Assembly (NCBI RefSeq): GCF_003315075.1
Contig: NZ_QNRJ01000006.1
Span: 186,001 to 250,000 of the forward strand
Origin: Rossellomorea aquimaris
GTDB taxonomy: Bacteria; Bacillota; Bacilli; Bacillales; Bacillaceae_B
Reading direction: 5' to 3'
DNA: 64,000 bases
Made by a program: the position numbers and the translations under genes. Positions 19,107 through 27,307 of the stretch are shown piece after piece (the first letter of the stretch is position 1; the number at the start of each line of letters is the position of its first letter). The notes beneath the pieces were generated by a model that saw nothing but the letters and a program-made list of their open reading frames with translations, did not search any database and was not told the DNA's origin.

Positions 19107-19230
19107 TATGATCCGGTTTGGACTCTTTTTGATCCTCTTTTTGAAAATATGATCCGGTTTCGGGAACTTATGATCCTGATTTTCGATATATAATCCTGAT
19201 TTTCCCTTTATGATCCTTTTGTCGAAAAGT
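19107..19230 (+). repeat. Array of six TATGATCC units with a 20-21 bp period
   Basis: GATCC (once AATCC) begins at 19110, 19131, 19151, 19172, 19192 and 19212: intervals 21, 20, 21, 20, 20. Typical unit TATGATCCKGWTTT followed by variable bases. It lies in the gap between the cytidine deaminase pseudogene and the quinone oxidoreductase gene, which diverge. The same unit recurs on the minus strand at 28554-28622. Nothing else is visible in 18900-19106. Confidence 0.88.
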
Positions 19231-19412
19231 CCTCATTCAAGGGCTTTCTGCAAAATAGAAAAGCTCCAAGCATTTGATCAACTACCTGAGTTCTTAGGAG
19301 CAGTCAATACGTCTGTAAGAAGAAACCATGTACCAATAAGCGCATTCCTAGTCAAAAGAAAAGAAACTGGTTACACTAAAAATAATGATCTTATAGAAGT
19401 GGAGAGGATATG

Positions 19413-20378
19413 ATGAAAGCACTCATATTTGAGAAATTTGGAGGACCGGATGTCTTGCATTACCGTGAAATTGAAGATGCCGCCATCGGAGCGGATGAAA
19501 TCTTATTAGAAATGAAAGCAATCGGCCTGAACTTCGCCGATGTATATAGAAGAAAAGGAAATTATCATTTAGCAGGAAATCCTCCTTACATATGTGGGTA
19601 TGAAGGAGCCGGTATCGTCAAGCGTGTCGGAAGCAACGTCTCAGGAATAGAAGTCGGGGACCGCATCGCTTTTGCCGATGTCCCTTATGCGAACGCTGAA
19701 CTTGTGGCCGTACCAAAGGAAAAAGCCATTCCACTGCCTGACGATATATCGTACGAAACAGCTGCCTCCCTTTTATTACAAGGGCTCACTGCTCATTACT
19801 TAACGAAAGACAGCTATAGTATCAAAAATGGGGATACTGCTTTAATCCATGCGGCAGCAGGAGGAGTCGGACAGCTCCTTGTCCAAATCATCAAGATTTT
19901 AGGTGGAAGCGTCATCGGTTTAACGTCCTCTGAAGAAAAGAGACAAGCGGCGTTGTCCACTGGAGCCGACCATATGTTTTTATATAGCGAAGACTGGAAA
20001 CAGCGAGTCAAGGATGTTACTGAAGGTAAAGGCGCGGACGTTGTATATGAATCCGTAGGTTCCACATTAATGGACAGCTTTGAGGTCACCCGCATCGGAG
20101 GGACGGTCGTATTCTTCGGTATGGCGGGCGGCGATCCTGTTTCGGTTGATCCCCGTATGCTGATGGACACCTCGAAGACACTGACAGGCGGAGACCTATG
20201 GAATGTGTTGACGTCTCACGAGGAACGGGTGACCCGCTCACACGAATTATTCGGATGGATTCAGGAAGAAAAGTTAAAGGTTTCTGAACCAACGATCTTT
20301 CCATTAAGCGAAGGTGCAAAAGCCCATGAATACCTGGAAAGCAGAAAAAGTACAGGAAAGATTTTATTGATTCCGTAA
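19413..20378 (+). CDS. NADPH:quinone reductase, zinc-independent MDR family
   Basis: 321 residues of the medium-chain dehydrogenase/reductase superfamily, quinone oxidoreductase branch. MKALIFEKFGGPDVL, ICGYEGAGIVKRVGSNVSG, the nucleotide-binding HAAAGGVGQLLVQI and GADVVYESVG are diagnostic. It lacks the zinc-binding Cys/His cluster of alcohol dehydrogenases. The sequence has ATGATG at 19410-19415; I chose the second ATG because GGAG lies eight bases before it. Single gene with its own terminator. Physiological substrate unknown. Confidence 0.92.
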   Translation: MKALIFEKFGGPDVLHYREIEDAAIGADEILLEMKAIGLNFADVYRRKGNYHLAGNPPYICGYEGAGIVKRVGSNVSGIEVGDRIAFADVPYANAELVAVPKEKAIPLPDDISYETAASLLLQGLTAHYLTKDSYSIKNGDTALIHAAAGGVGQLLVQIIKILGGSVIGLTSSEEKRQAALSTGADHMFLYSEDWKQRVKDVTEGKGADVVYESVGSTLMDSFEVTRIGGTVVFFGMAGGDPVSVDPRMLMDTSKTLTGGDLWNVLTSHEERVTRSHELFGWIQEEKLKVSEPTIFPLSEGAKAHEYLESRKSTGKILLIP

Positions 20379-20388
20379 ACATATTTGA

Positions 20389-20422
20389 AGAGACCCTCCC
20401 TTGCAGGACCGGGTCTCTTTTA
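20389..20422 (+). terminator. Terminator of the quinone reductase gene
   Basis: AGAGACCC / GGGTCTCT stem, 12-base loop, TTTT on the plus strand; ten bases after the stop. Confidence 0.8.
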
Positions 20423-20432
20423 TCCAAGCACT

Positions 20433-20885
20433 CTATAACTGCTGGGACAACCGGATCATATCACGACACTGGATGCCATTTTCAAATATTTCTTCCGGGT
20501 AGTGCCTGATGAAAAAATCCAAATCCACCCCGACGATCCTGAATCCACATTTCTGATAAAGAGCCAATTGACCAATACCAGAGTTCCCGGTACCCACTTC
20601 TATGGTCTTATATCCTTTCTCCCTTGCCACTTTAACCGCATTCATCACCAGCTGTTTACCGATCCCTTTTCCATGCAACCCTTCTGCAACCGCTACATTC
20701 ACTAACTCGACGGTCTCTGGTCTTGTTGGGAGTAATACGTAGACTCCAACAATCTTCCCTTCACTTTCCGCTACATAACACTCCCCTCTACTCACATATT
20801 CCTTTACAATTTCTTCTGAAGGATCTGCGAGTAGCAGCAATTCCATTGGGAGATCTTCATCTGTCTTTCGTTTTCTGATAACCAT
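20433..20885 (-). CDS. GNAT N-acetyltransferase (YvbK-like)
   Basis: 150 residues. Acetyl-CoA binding motif GLHGKGIGKQLV (R/QxxGxG/A type) near residues 69-80, then the beta-bulge strand KTIEVGTGNSGIGQLALYQKCGF. The last part (FIRHYPEEIFENGIQCRDM) resembles B. subtilis YvbK. Substrate unknown. RBS GTGAGGG precedes the ATG. Single gene, convergent with the quinone reductase. Confidence 0.85.
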   Translation of the reverse strand: MVIRKRKTDEDLPMELLLLADPSEEIVKEYVSRGECYVAESEGKIVGVYVLLPTRPETVELVNVAVAEGLHGKGIGKQLVMNAVKVAREKGYKTIEVGTGNSGIGQLALYQKCGFRIVGVDLDFFIRHYPEEIFENGIQCRDMIRLSQQL

Positions 20886-21036
20886 TTTACCCTCACCTAA
20901 CCATTGACGTTTGTTTCAATCCATACATATTGCTCAATAAATAGTCCTTTTTAGCACAATCGCTATTCGGCTAGTAAGCTATCTTATATGCTTGCTACAC
21001 TTATTTCCTGCAAAACAGATGCCTATAAATATATGA

Positions 21037-21825
21037 TTATTTAGACTCAAACAACCCTGTTGACTTTGTTATATGAATAACTCCATTGTTCGCTTCTTTT
21101 TCAGATGCGAGGAAAGATTGAAACTGTGATAACTTATCATCGACCAAGGTCTTATTCAGGTCTGTATTAGAGGAAAGCAGATAATCGACTATTGCTTTTT
21201 CTTCTGTAATGTTCAACCCGCCTGGAAAATCTTTGTAAACGATCTCACTGAAATAACCCTGAAGTTGCTCAGCTCCATTTTCCACTCCGAACTTCAAGGC
21301 ATGTTCTCTAGCCGATGGAAAGTCTAAATTTGGATCAAAGCGTTTTAACAACCCACCAAATTCTTTCATATGATTTTGCCCGATAGTTGAACTGTAAAAT
21401 GTACCATCCGGTTTTAACACTCGCCTTACCTCTTTTAATGCTTTTTTTCTATTTGGGACATGATACAACATATGGCTGGCTATAATAATATCAAAGCGAT
21501 TATCTTCAAAGGGAATATCCTCAATATTTAATGGACGGTAATAGATATTTGGGATCCCCTCTAAATTCTTTTGAGCTGACTCAACCATACCCTCGGAATA
21601 ATCAGAGAGAATCAAATTCCAGCTACTATCAATCCGTTCTCTATTTTTCAACCAAAAAGTACCGTCCCCGCATCCCATTTCAAGAATCCTACTAGTAGGA
21701 GAGATGTTCATCTGTTCAAAAAGCCATAGATGCCAATCCTTTTTATGGTCACTATACTTCTCATGAATGTTTATCCGGGTATTTAGATTCGCTGGATTAC
21801 GATATTGTTCTTCTAATGAATTCAA
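21037..21825 (-). CDS. Class I SAM-dependent methyltransferase
   Basis: 262 residues with motif I ILEMGCGDGTFW (about residues 47-58), an acidic residue after strand 2 (LILSDYSEGMVE), FDIIIASHMLYHVPN as motif II and EVRRVLKPDGTFYSST as motif III, the usual Rossmann methyltransferase order. The start is TTG, preceded by GGAGGGA. The C-terminal 80 residues are specific but not recognised. Substrate unknown. Lies 38 bases downstream of a HAD phosphatase on the same strand. Confidence 0.88.
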   Translation of the reverse strand: MNSLEEQYRNPANLNTRINIHEKYSDHKKDWHLWLFEQMNISPTSRILEMGCGDGTFWLKNRERIDSSWNLILSDYSEGMVESAQKNLEGIPNIYYRPLNIEDIPFEDNRFDIIIASHMLYHVPNRKKALKEVRRVLKPDGTFYSSTIGQNHMKEFGGLLKRFDPNLDFPSAREHALKFGVENGAEQLQGYFSEIVYKDFPGGLNITEEKAIVDYLLSSNTDLNKTLVDDKLSQFQSFLASEKEANNGVIHITKSTGLFESK

Positions 21826-21863
21826 GCTTTAATCCCTCCACACACTAAATTTTTCCCTATTGA

Positions 21864-22529
21864 TTATTTAACCTGATATCCCACTAACACGTCTTCAATC
21901 ATGTCGACAGTTTCAACCAAATAAGTAGGGCTAGATTGACTTATTTCCTCAAATGAACCATATCCATACGTCACTCCGATAGAGTCAATTCCGGTATTAT
22001 GTGCCCCAATAATATCGTGCTTCCTGTCTCCTATCATAATAAAGCTGCCTGGTTCAAATTCATTATAAATATCTAGAATGTATTGAATGATCTCAGTTTT
22101 TGATGTTCTTGTTCCATCAAGGTTGCTTCCTGCAATCAGGGTGAAAAACTGGTCAATAGTAAAATACTTCAGGATTTGTTCAGCGAATACAGTAGGCTTT
22201 GAAGTTGCAACAACCAACGTAAATCCTTTTTTCTTTAATGATTTCAATAATGATGGGATATTAGAATATAGCTTATTTTCAAACATCCCCTTCTCCTTGA
22301 ATCGCTCTCTGTAAAAATCAATTGCTCTTTGTGTTTTCTCCTCATCAAAATCGTAATTTTCAGCAAATGACACCTGTAGTGGTGGTCCAATAAAACATTC
22401 CAGCTCATGAACATCTGGCACCTCAACGTCCAAATTCTCTAATGCATACTGAACCGATTTAGTGATCCCTTCTTTTGGGTCGGAAAGTGTTCCATCTAAA
22501 TCGAATAAAATGATTTTATATTTGTCCAT
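21864..22529 (-). CDS. HAD-family hydrolase, phosphoglycolate phosphatase-like
   Basis: 221 residues, cytoplasmic phosphatase of the HAD superfamily. Motif I LFDLDGTLSDP (nucleophile Asp 10, acid Asp 12), motif II VVATSKP, motif III Lys followed by motif IV MIGDRKHDIIGA. A helical cap of subtype C1 lies between motifs I and II, as in Gph/PpaX. Start chosen at ATG 22529 after AAAGGAG; the frame start at 22544 is the TTG that precedes this site. Substrate unknown. Confidence 0.85.
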   Translation of the reverse strand: MDKYKIILFDLDGTLSDPKEGITKSVQYALENLDVEVPDVHELECFIGPPLQVSFAENYDFDEEKTQRAIDFYRERFKEKGMFENKLYSNIPSLLKSLKKKGFTLVVATSKPTVFAEQILKYFTIDQFFTLIAGSNLDGTRTSKTEIIQYILDIYNEFEPGSFIMIGDRKHDIIGAHNTGIDSIGVTYGYGSFEEISQSSPTYLVETVDMIEDVLVGYQVK

Positions 22530-22608
22530 ATAAGCTCCTTTCAATTAATATCAGAAACTTCTACATACGCCTTTCAGTTGGACAAGAAAATGAATAAAGG
22601 TTCGTTTA

Positions 22609-23010
22609 CTACCTCTCAATCTTCAATACATCCTCAGAAGGAGACAGATAGTCTTTTTCTCCAATTGAAAAAGAAGTTCTTTGACGTTTTAGTTCAGCAT
22701 ACTGAACAACTTTATCCTCATTAAGAAAAACCATTAAATAGATATCATCTCTACTACGGATGTTGCTGGGATCTTCAAATTCAACCCCCAACTGCTTTTC
22801 AATATATTCTTCTGGAGTATAAGGTTCAAACAAGTAAGCTTTACCCCACTTAAAATCCGCTAATGATCTAACTTTTATAACCTTATTATCTTGATCTTTA
22901 ACCATTGAATAAACGGCCTTCTCAAAATCCTTATTATGAAGACCATCACTTTGGCTACAGCCAACAATCATGAATACTATGAGTAGGAAGGAAACCGTTA
23001 TTATTCTCAA
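22609..23010 (-). CDS. Putative lipoprotein
   Basis: From TTG 23010 the product would be about 133 residues beginning with a 17-residue hydrophobic signal ending in a lipobox (FMIVGC), giving a lipid-anchored extracellular protein. The longer frame to ATG 23076 would put 22 polar residues before the signal, which is unusual, and AAGGAAAGTGAG precedes the TTG. The mature part is charged and soluble with no family recognised. It follows the nucleotidyltransferase-like gene on the same strand. Confidence 0.6.
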   Translation of the reverse strand: MRIITVSFLLIVFMIVGCSQSDGLHNKDFEKAVYSMVKDQDNKVIKVRSLADFKWGKAYLFEPYTPEEYIEKQLGVEFEDPSNIRSRDDIYLMVFLNEDKVVQYAELKRQRTSFSIGEKDYLSPSEDVLKIER

Positions 23011-23075
23011 GGCAGACAGCTCACTTTCCTTATTATGATTTGCCCCTGGTAGAGCCTCCCCCTGATACATGCACA

Positions 23076-23633
23076 TTAATTATTTATTTGATTCTTCAAA
23101 TACTCTATCTTCCCCATATCTTTATGATTATTTTGATCTGCCCGATAGCTGTCCTTGGATGAAGCCTCGTAAACACGTAAATATTGCTCGGGACTCAGCA
23201 GATAATATTTCACTTCTCCCTTACGATGCATTTCCAGATCTTCCAATCGTACCCCCGCAAAGTCCGGCAACGTGTCGATGATTCCAAACTCAACGGATAA
23301 TCCATCTTTAGAGAACTCATGTTCATGTAAATCGATTAGGCGATATTTCATTGAATTCATGATGTTCACAATTTCGTTCCAGTTATGTATGGATGTTTCA
23401 GGAGGTACTTCCCATCCTCTCTTATCGCCAGGCACATGTATGTCCAGATCCTGTGCGTCCCAGCTCTTTTCTGTGACCACTTCCAATCCCACAGAGCCCA
23501 TCAGCAATGGAGTGATTCCAATACCATTTAGCTTCCTGGCAATTTCAATAAACTCATTAAACTTTTGATGATACGCCTTCACTTCTAAAAAACTCCTCCC
23601 CCGAGAATACGTTATGGTAGTTTTCCTTTTCAT
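23076..23633 (-). CDS. Nucleotidyltransferase-fold protein, function unknown
   Basis: 185 residues. GITPLLMGSVGLEVV followed by DAQDLDIHVPGD looks like the GS...DxD core of the nucleotidyltransferase fold, with a further acidic strand (LSVEFGIIDTLPD). The C-terminal LLSPEQYLRVYEASSKDSYR fits related proteins. The ATG overlaps the previous gene's stop (ATGA), favouring coupling; an internal GTG at 23582 has a strong GGGGGAGGAG site and is an alternative start. Substrate unknown; it might be a toxin- or tRNA-related minimal transferase, but nothing shows this. Confidence 0.6.
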   Translation of the reverse strand: MKRKTTITYSRGRSFLEVKAYHQKFNEFIEIARKLNGIGITPLLMGSVGLEVVTEKSWDAQDLDIHVPGDKRGWEVPPETSIHNWNEIVNIMNSMKYRLIDLHEHEFSKDGLSVEFGIIDTLPDFAGVRLEDLEMHRKGEVKYYLLSPEQYLRVYEASSKDSYRADQNNHKDMGKIEYLKNQINN

Positions 23634-24391
23634 AGTTGAGTATTTTTGTAATGCTCTAATATTTCGATTAGAACCGCTTTGTTGTATCCTGTTTTTCCAT
23701 GGATTCTTTCAGCCCACTCTTCCACCGTTTCAAGCTTCGGATCCTTCATCAGCCCTTCTGTCGTACTTAAAAAGCTCTCCCAGTTATAAAACTCCCAATG
23801 AGCAATTTCAGATTTGTACGGGATTTTGCATTCCAATAATGGATGGTTCTTTATCATTTGTTGAGAATGCTCAGCAGCCATTAAAAAAGTATCCATCTCA
23901 ACTGGCGCGGTCTGAAAAACTTGCCTCGATACTTTTCCATTCGGTCGATGATAAAGAATTTCTGTTCCTGTTGGATGATCTTTAACCTGTACTTTTGCTG
24001 CGGGGAAGAAACCACTTACCTTTTCGCTGGAGTAATCTATGCTATCCGTATCGATTAAAATCGGATTCAACCATTGGTCACCCAAATCACAAAGGAATCG
24101 TTCACCCTTTTCATTCAGTGCGATGACAGCCGCATGAGCCTCTTCCGAATTCAGGTTATGACCAACGGGATAAGCCTCTACCCCATCCCGTCTAAACTCA
24201 TCCAGTAACCAGAGTGCAAGATCGAAACAATTCCCGGACATCCCGAATTGTTCCCGATGCTCCCGCATAAGAGAAACATCCCGCTGTTTCTTCTCGCTTC
24301 CCCCGTTATAAAACCAAACCTTTGTTAATGTCTCCATGGGAAAATCATTGAATTTCTTCCACGTCTTTAAAATACTTTCTGAAGCTATCAT
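23630..24391 (-). CDS. Arylamine N-acetyltransferase-like protein
   Basis: 253 residues. A Cys-His-Asp triad in the order and spacing of the NAT/transglutaminase-like superfamily is visible: MSGNCFDLALWLLDEFRRDG (Cys near residue 54), EEAHAAVIALN (His near residue 86) and LCDLGDQWLNP (Asp near residue 102). NAT enzymes have the same RxGGxCxELN-like cysteine context, but here it is MSGNCFDLA, so the substrate may differ. Stop overlaps the nucleotidyltransferase-like gene by four bases; start overlaps a 54-codon ORF upstream. Confidence 0.65.
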   Translation of the reverse strand: MIASESILKTWKKFNDFPMETLTKVWFYNGGSEKKQRDVSLMREHREQFGMSGNCFDLALWLLDEFRRDGVEAYPVGHNLNSEEAHAAVIALNEKGERFLCDLGDQWLNPILIDTDSIDYSSEKVSGFFPAAKVQVKDHPTGTEILYHRPNGKVSRQVFQTAPVEMDTFLMAAEHSQQMIKNHPLLECKIPYKSEIAHWEFYNWESFLSTTEGLMKDPKLETVEEWAERIHGKTGYNKAVLIEILEHYKNTQL

Positions 24392-24552
24392 TCTTGCACC
24401 TCGGATTCTTTCTTTATTTGATCTATGTATGGCTTGATATAGCTTTTATATTCGTCCGTTAAGATTATTGAGTTTGAAAAATTTGATATCAACAGATTAC
24501 GGCTATCTGGAGCTACGATGCTTTCACTTAAATCATTAAAACTATTTTTCAC
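24388..24552 (-). CDS. Small coupled ORF, 54 residues, unknown
   Basis: GTG at 24552 to TGA at 24388-24390. It overlaps the end of the HAD gene by eleven bases and its stop overlaps the start of the NAT-like gene (ATGA), the layout of a coupled gene. The protein is polar (ending SYIKPYIDQIKKESEVQE). There is no clear RBS, so this may instead be the remains of a longer gene. No family recognised. Confidence 0.35.
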   Translation of the reverse strand: MKNSFNDLSESIVAPDSRNLLISNFSNSIILTDEYKSYIKPYIDQIKKESEVQE

Positions 24553-25264
24553 TGCTGCTACTTAGTAATATATCTTTGATTTCCCTAATAGAAGACACAA
24601 TTGAATATGGAATATGATCCGTTGGTTTTTCTCCCCCTCTGGAATTGACCCATATTGCATCCATTCCTGCTTCCATGGGGCCAAGAACATCATGTGTCCA
24701 CGAATCACCTATGAATATCGTCTCTTCAGGTTTCTTATTAAAAGCTTCTAAAGCAATAGTATAGATTCTGGAATCAGGCTTTCTAATACCTATTTGTTCA
24801 GCATGAACTATTTTATTGTGGCTGAATATATGTCCTAGTCCCATATTGACTATCTTTTGTCGAGGGTCATAAAGTCCGTTTGTTACAATTCCTACTTCAT
24901 ATTGCATATTCAGTTCATTCATTAAATGTAATACATATTCGTTAACAGTAATGAATTTCATGCTTGTATTAGTAAAAAGAGATTCGAGTTGTTCAATTGC
25001 TTCCATGTTCACCTTCACTTCAAAGTAGTCAAAAGCACTCTTCCATCTTTCTCTCTTAAATTCCAATGTGTTTATTTCCCCACTTACAAGTTTCTCTATT
25101 AAAGATTTTGGAGGTTGTTTTATTTTCTTCAGAAATAGTTGTTTATCCATCCCCTTTGTCAGTGGGTGTTCTGTAAGAGACTGAACCAGTCCATCATCAA
25201 ACCAAGACGAATTTTCAAGTAGCGTGTCATCCAAGTCAAATAAAAGAAGGCTATACTTTTTCAT
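24542..25264 (-). CDS. HAD-family hydrolase, YjjG/noncanonical nucleotidase-like
   Basis: 240 residues. LLLFDLDDTLLENSSW (nucleophile and acid Asp), GIVTNGLYDPRQ as motif II, HAEQIGIRKPD with the motif III Lys, and IFIGDSWTHDVLGP as motif IV. The motif I sequence FDLDDTL and the long helical cap fit the YjjG-type nucleotidases that clean up noncanonical pyrimidine nucleotides; this assignment is inference. Starts ATG after AAGGGTTG. Confidence 0.82.
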   Translation of the reverse strand: MKKYSLLLFDLDDTLLENSSWFDDGLVQSLTEHPLTKGMDKQLFLKKIKQPPKSLIEKLVSGEINTLEFKRERWKSAFDYFEVKVNMEAIEQLESLFTNTSMKFITVNEYVLHLMNELNMQYEVGIVTNGLYDPRQKIVNMGLGHIFSHNKIVHAEQIGIRKPDSRIYTIALEAFNKKPEETIFIGDSWTHDVLGPMEAGMDAIWVNSRGGEKPTDHIPYSIVSSIREIKDILLSSSSEK

Positions 25265-25317
25265 TGACGTATCAACCCTTTTAACAATTTTTTATAGAGT
25301 ACGAAATCATTTGTATA

Positions 25318-25755
25318 CTAAAGTTGCCTCTTCAACACAACCTCCCCCCACATTATTTCACCCGTCTTCTCAAATCCCAGACCTTCATATAATCTGATGG
25401 CACTCACATTTTCCGGTTCCGCACTTGTGAATAATTCTATATTTCCATATGTATGGGTCAATTTTTCTAAAAGTAGTTGCGTTGCCTTTTTACCATAGCC
25501 TCTCCCTTGATAATTTTGATCGATCATTAACCGGCACATCTCCATACGGTTTGTTTCAGGGTCGATCCCATACATGATGAACCCTACCATGCTATGTTGA
25601 TGATAAATGGCCAATGGATATTGTTCTTCCATAAATGTTGATTGCAGCAATGAATAAGCGTTATCTGCGACAAATTCCTTCTGATGCTCCGAGACAGATA
25701 AGGTTACACATTCCTCCCAATTGTCAGCATTGATCTCCTTTAATGCCAGATTCAT
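25318..25755 (-). CDS. GNAT acetyltransferase, polyamine (BltD/SpeG)-like
   Basis: About 145 residues. The N-terminus (LKEINADNWEECVTLSV) and MVGFIMYGIDPE, then YQGRGYGKKATQLLLEK and the C-terminal NVSAIRLYEGLGFEKTGEI resemble spermidine/spermine acetyltransferases such as BltD of B. subtilis. Start ATG 25755 is five bases after AGGGTGG; the frame also runs to 25764. Lies ten bases downstream of another GNAT gene. Confidence 0.8.
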   Translation of the reverse strand: MNLALKEINADNWEECVTLSVSEHQKEFVADNAYSLLQSTFMEEQYPLAIYHQHSMVGFIMYGIDPETNRMEMCRLMIDQNYQGRGYGKKATQLLLEKLTHTYGNIELFTSAEPENVSAIRLYEGLGFEKTGEIMWGEVVLKRQL

Positions 25756-25774
25756 ATAAACCACCCTTTCGATA

Positions 25775-26320
25775 TTATGGATGAAATCGTCCCATCACCA
25801 CGGTATCGTAATAACGTCCATCCGATAATAATTTATCCTTCTTCAGCACCCCTTCTACTTCAAAACCGTTGTTTTTATATAGTGTTATGGCTTTTTCATT
25901 TGTTTCAAGCACATTCAAGGTGATCTTCTTAATCTCGTTGGCATCTGCCCAACGGATTGACTCTCTTAATAGATTTTTCCCAATGCCGTATCCCCAGAAC
26001 TCTTGTAATACACATACACCAAACTCCACTTTATGAGCAATCCGCTTTAATGGTTTCCCCTCACACCTTGAGAAACCTGCAATCCTGTCTTTCACTTCAC
26101 ACACCAAAAAGAGATTCTGGGGACTCTCCGTATCTTCTTTAATGAGGTGTTTAAAGCCCGCCTCATCTATGTATGCTTCACCCTTTTCCCTATCCATGTT
26201 TTCTGTCTCTCCGTCTGCCTGCAGTCGGACTTCTGAGAGACTTTTTGCATCATCTTCCCTTGCTGACCTTATGATATAGGTTAGATTACGAATATGAAAT
26301 TCTATTGGATTAATGATTAT
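25775..26320 (-). CDS. GNAT acetyltransferase without a standard start codon
   Basis: The frame has a clear GNAT core (CVLQEFWGYGIGKNLLRE, NEKAITLYKNNGFEVEG). The first ATG, at 26197, would give 140 residues, but family-like sequence continues upstream in the same frame: TYIIRSAREDDAKSLSEVRL then QADGETENMDREKGEAYID. Between the upstream TAG and 26197 there is no ATG, GTG or TTG. GAGGAG lies 9-15 bases before ATA 26320, ATC 26317 and ATT 26314, so a non-standard start (or a mutated one) is likely. If the start was lost, only the shortened form from 26197 is made and the gene may be dead. Confidence 0.6.
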   Translation of the reverse strand: MIINPIEFHIRNLTYIIRSAREDDAKSLSEVRLQADGETENMDREKGEAYIDEAGFKHLIKEDTESPQNLFLVCEVKDRIAGFSRCEGKPLKRIAHKVEFGVCVLQEFWGYGIGKNLLRESIRWADANEIKKITLNVLETNEKAITLYKNNGFEVEGVLKKDKLLSDGRYYDTVVMGRFHP

Positions 26321-26646
26321 TTCGATCCACTCCTCGCATTGGGGATCACTCCCACCATCAAGCTATCACAAAATATTATCCATTAATTTCTAATTTCTAA
26401 CAACACTTTTCATCCAGACACAGTAAGGAAATCCTTCCTGTCCTTCAAAGCCGAATCAGTGATATGAGGGAACAAATGAATAAGGAGTTGAAGTCGTTGG
26501 GTCGGTTGAATGACTTGGTGTTTTATTAAGAAGAGATGAATTATTTTTGTGACTGTCATGTTAGAGCTTCTGATTAGTTACAGTCTGTATTGGAAATGTC
26601 AAAAATAGCTGAAGATCGTTCTAGTGACCTCCAGCTGTACCTCCAA
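26321..26646. other. Intergenic stretch with nothing recognised
   Basis: Low-complexity intergenic DNA between the GNAT and DinB genes. A 22-codon plus-strand frame at 26464-26529 was judged too weak. No hairpin, repeat or promoter could be supported. Confidence 0.5.
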
Positions 26647-27117
26647 TCAGCGGTGCGACGGCCATGATCCCTGCATCTTCCTCAATTGCATGATCTGACC
26701 CGTATGGTAAGCATCGTGCATCATGATGTCCAACAATTTCTCTTCAAGAGAATTTTCTTCTAGCATTTCAGTCGTTGTTTTACTAAGCGCCTCCCTTAAG
26801 CGACGTTGGGACGATTCAACACGCTCAACGACTGCTTTCCATTCCTTATCATCATTTATTTGTTCCGTAAGATAGAAAGTTTCATTGCCATCGAGAGTCT
26901 GAGCCCATTCCCGACCTTCCAATTGTGCCGTCAGTCTTTCTTTGTAATAAGTAAGGTGATTCACATTTTCCCATATGGTTTTCGTCGCTTCTCCATCCGG
27001 TCTCCAACAAGCCTGTTCAGCACTGACCCCTTCAATTGCTTGTTTTAACGGTGCATACCAACTTTCCTGGTCGTATGTAGTATCGAGCATTCTTAAGAGC
27101 AAGTCAGTTCGTTTCAT
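26647..27117 (-). CDS. DinB-family protein (DUF664/DinB-like metal-dependent)
   Basis: 156 residues, four-helix bundle of the DinB/YfiT superfamily. Metal-binding histidines are visible as VNHLTYYKERL (residue about 50) and MMHDAYHTGQIMQLR (two His near residue 137). MKRTDLLLRMLDTTYD at ATG 27117 follows AAGGAGG, so the longer frame to 27381 is spurious and it would overlap the divergent gene at 27308. DinB proteins often act as thiol-dependent transferases; substrate unknown. Confidence 0.87.
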   Translation of the reverse strand: MKRTDLLLRMLDTTYDQESWYAPLKQAIEGVSAEQACWRPDGEATKTIWENVNHLTYYKERLTAQLEGREWAQTLDGNETFYLTEQINDDKEWKAVVERVESSQRRLREALSKTTTEMLEENSLEEKLLDIMMHDAYHTGQIMQLRKMQGSWPSHR

Positions 27118-27307
27118 GGGTATTTTCCTCCTTGGGATTGAAGTTTCATATTGATAGTACTTCCGCATAAAGTGAAGAACTCCTCCTTTTAAAAGGGTCG
27201 GTACAAAAAAATCGGGCCAGACCTCATCTTTCATTTCCACACTCTTTTTCACATAATGTAAGCCCTCCTGGAAAATAGTAAGAGCATATGCGAAAAGGAG
27301 AATCACA

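Noticed and set aside
19210-19412. 67-codon plus-strand ORF before the quinone reductase
   Set aside because: Overlaps the last unit of the TATGATCC array, has no RBS and no family character.
26464-26529. Possible Spo0E-like small phosphatase fragment on the plus strand
   Set aside because: Only 22 codons, no RBS, and the SQELD-type signature is not complete.
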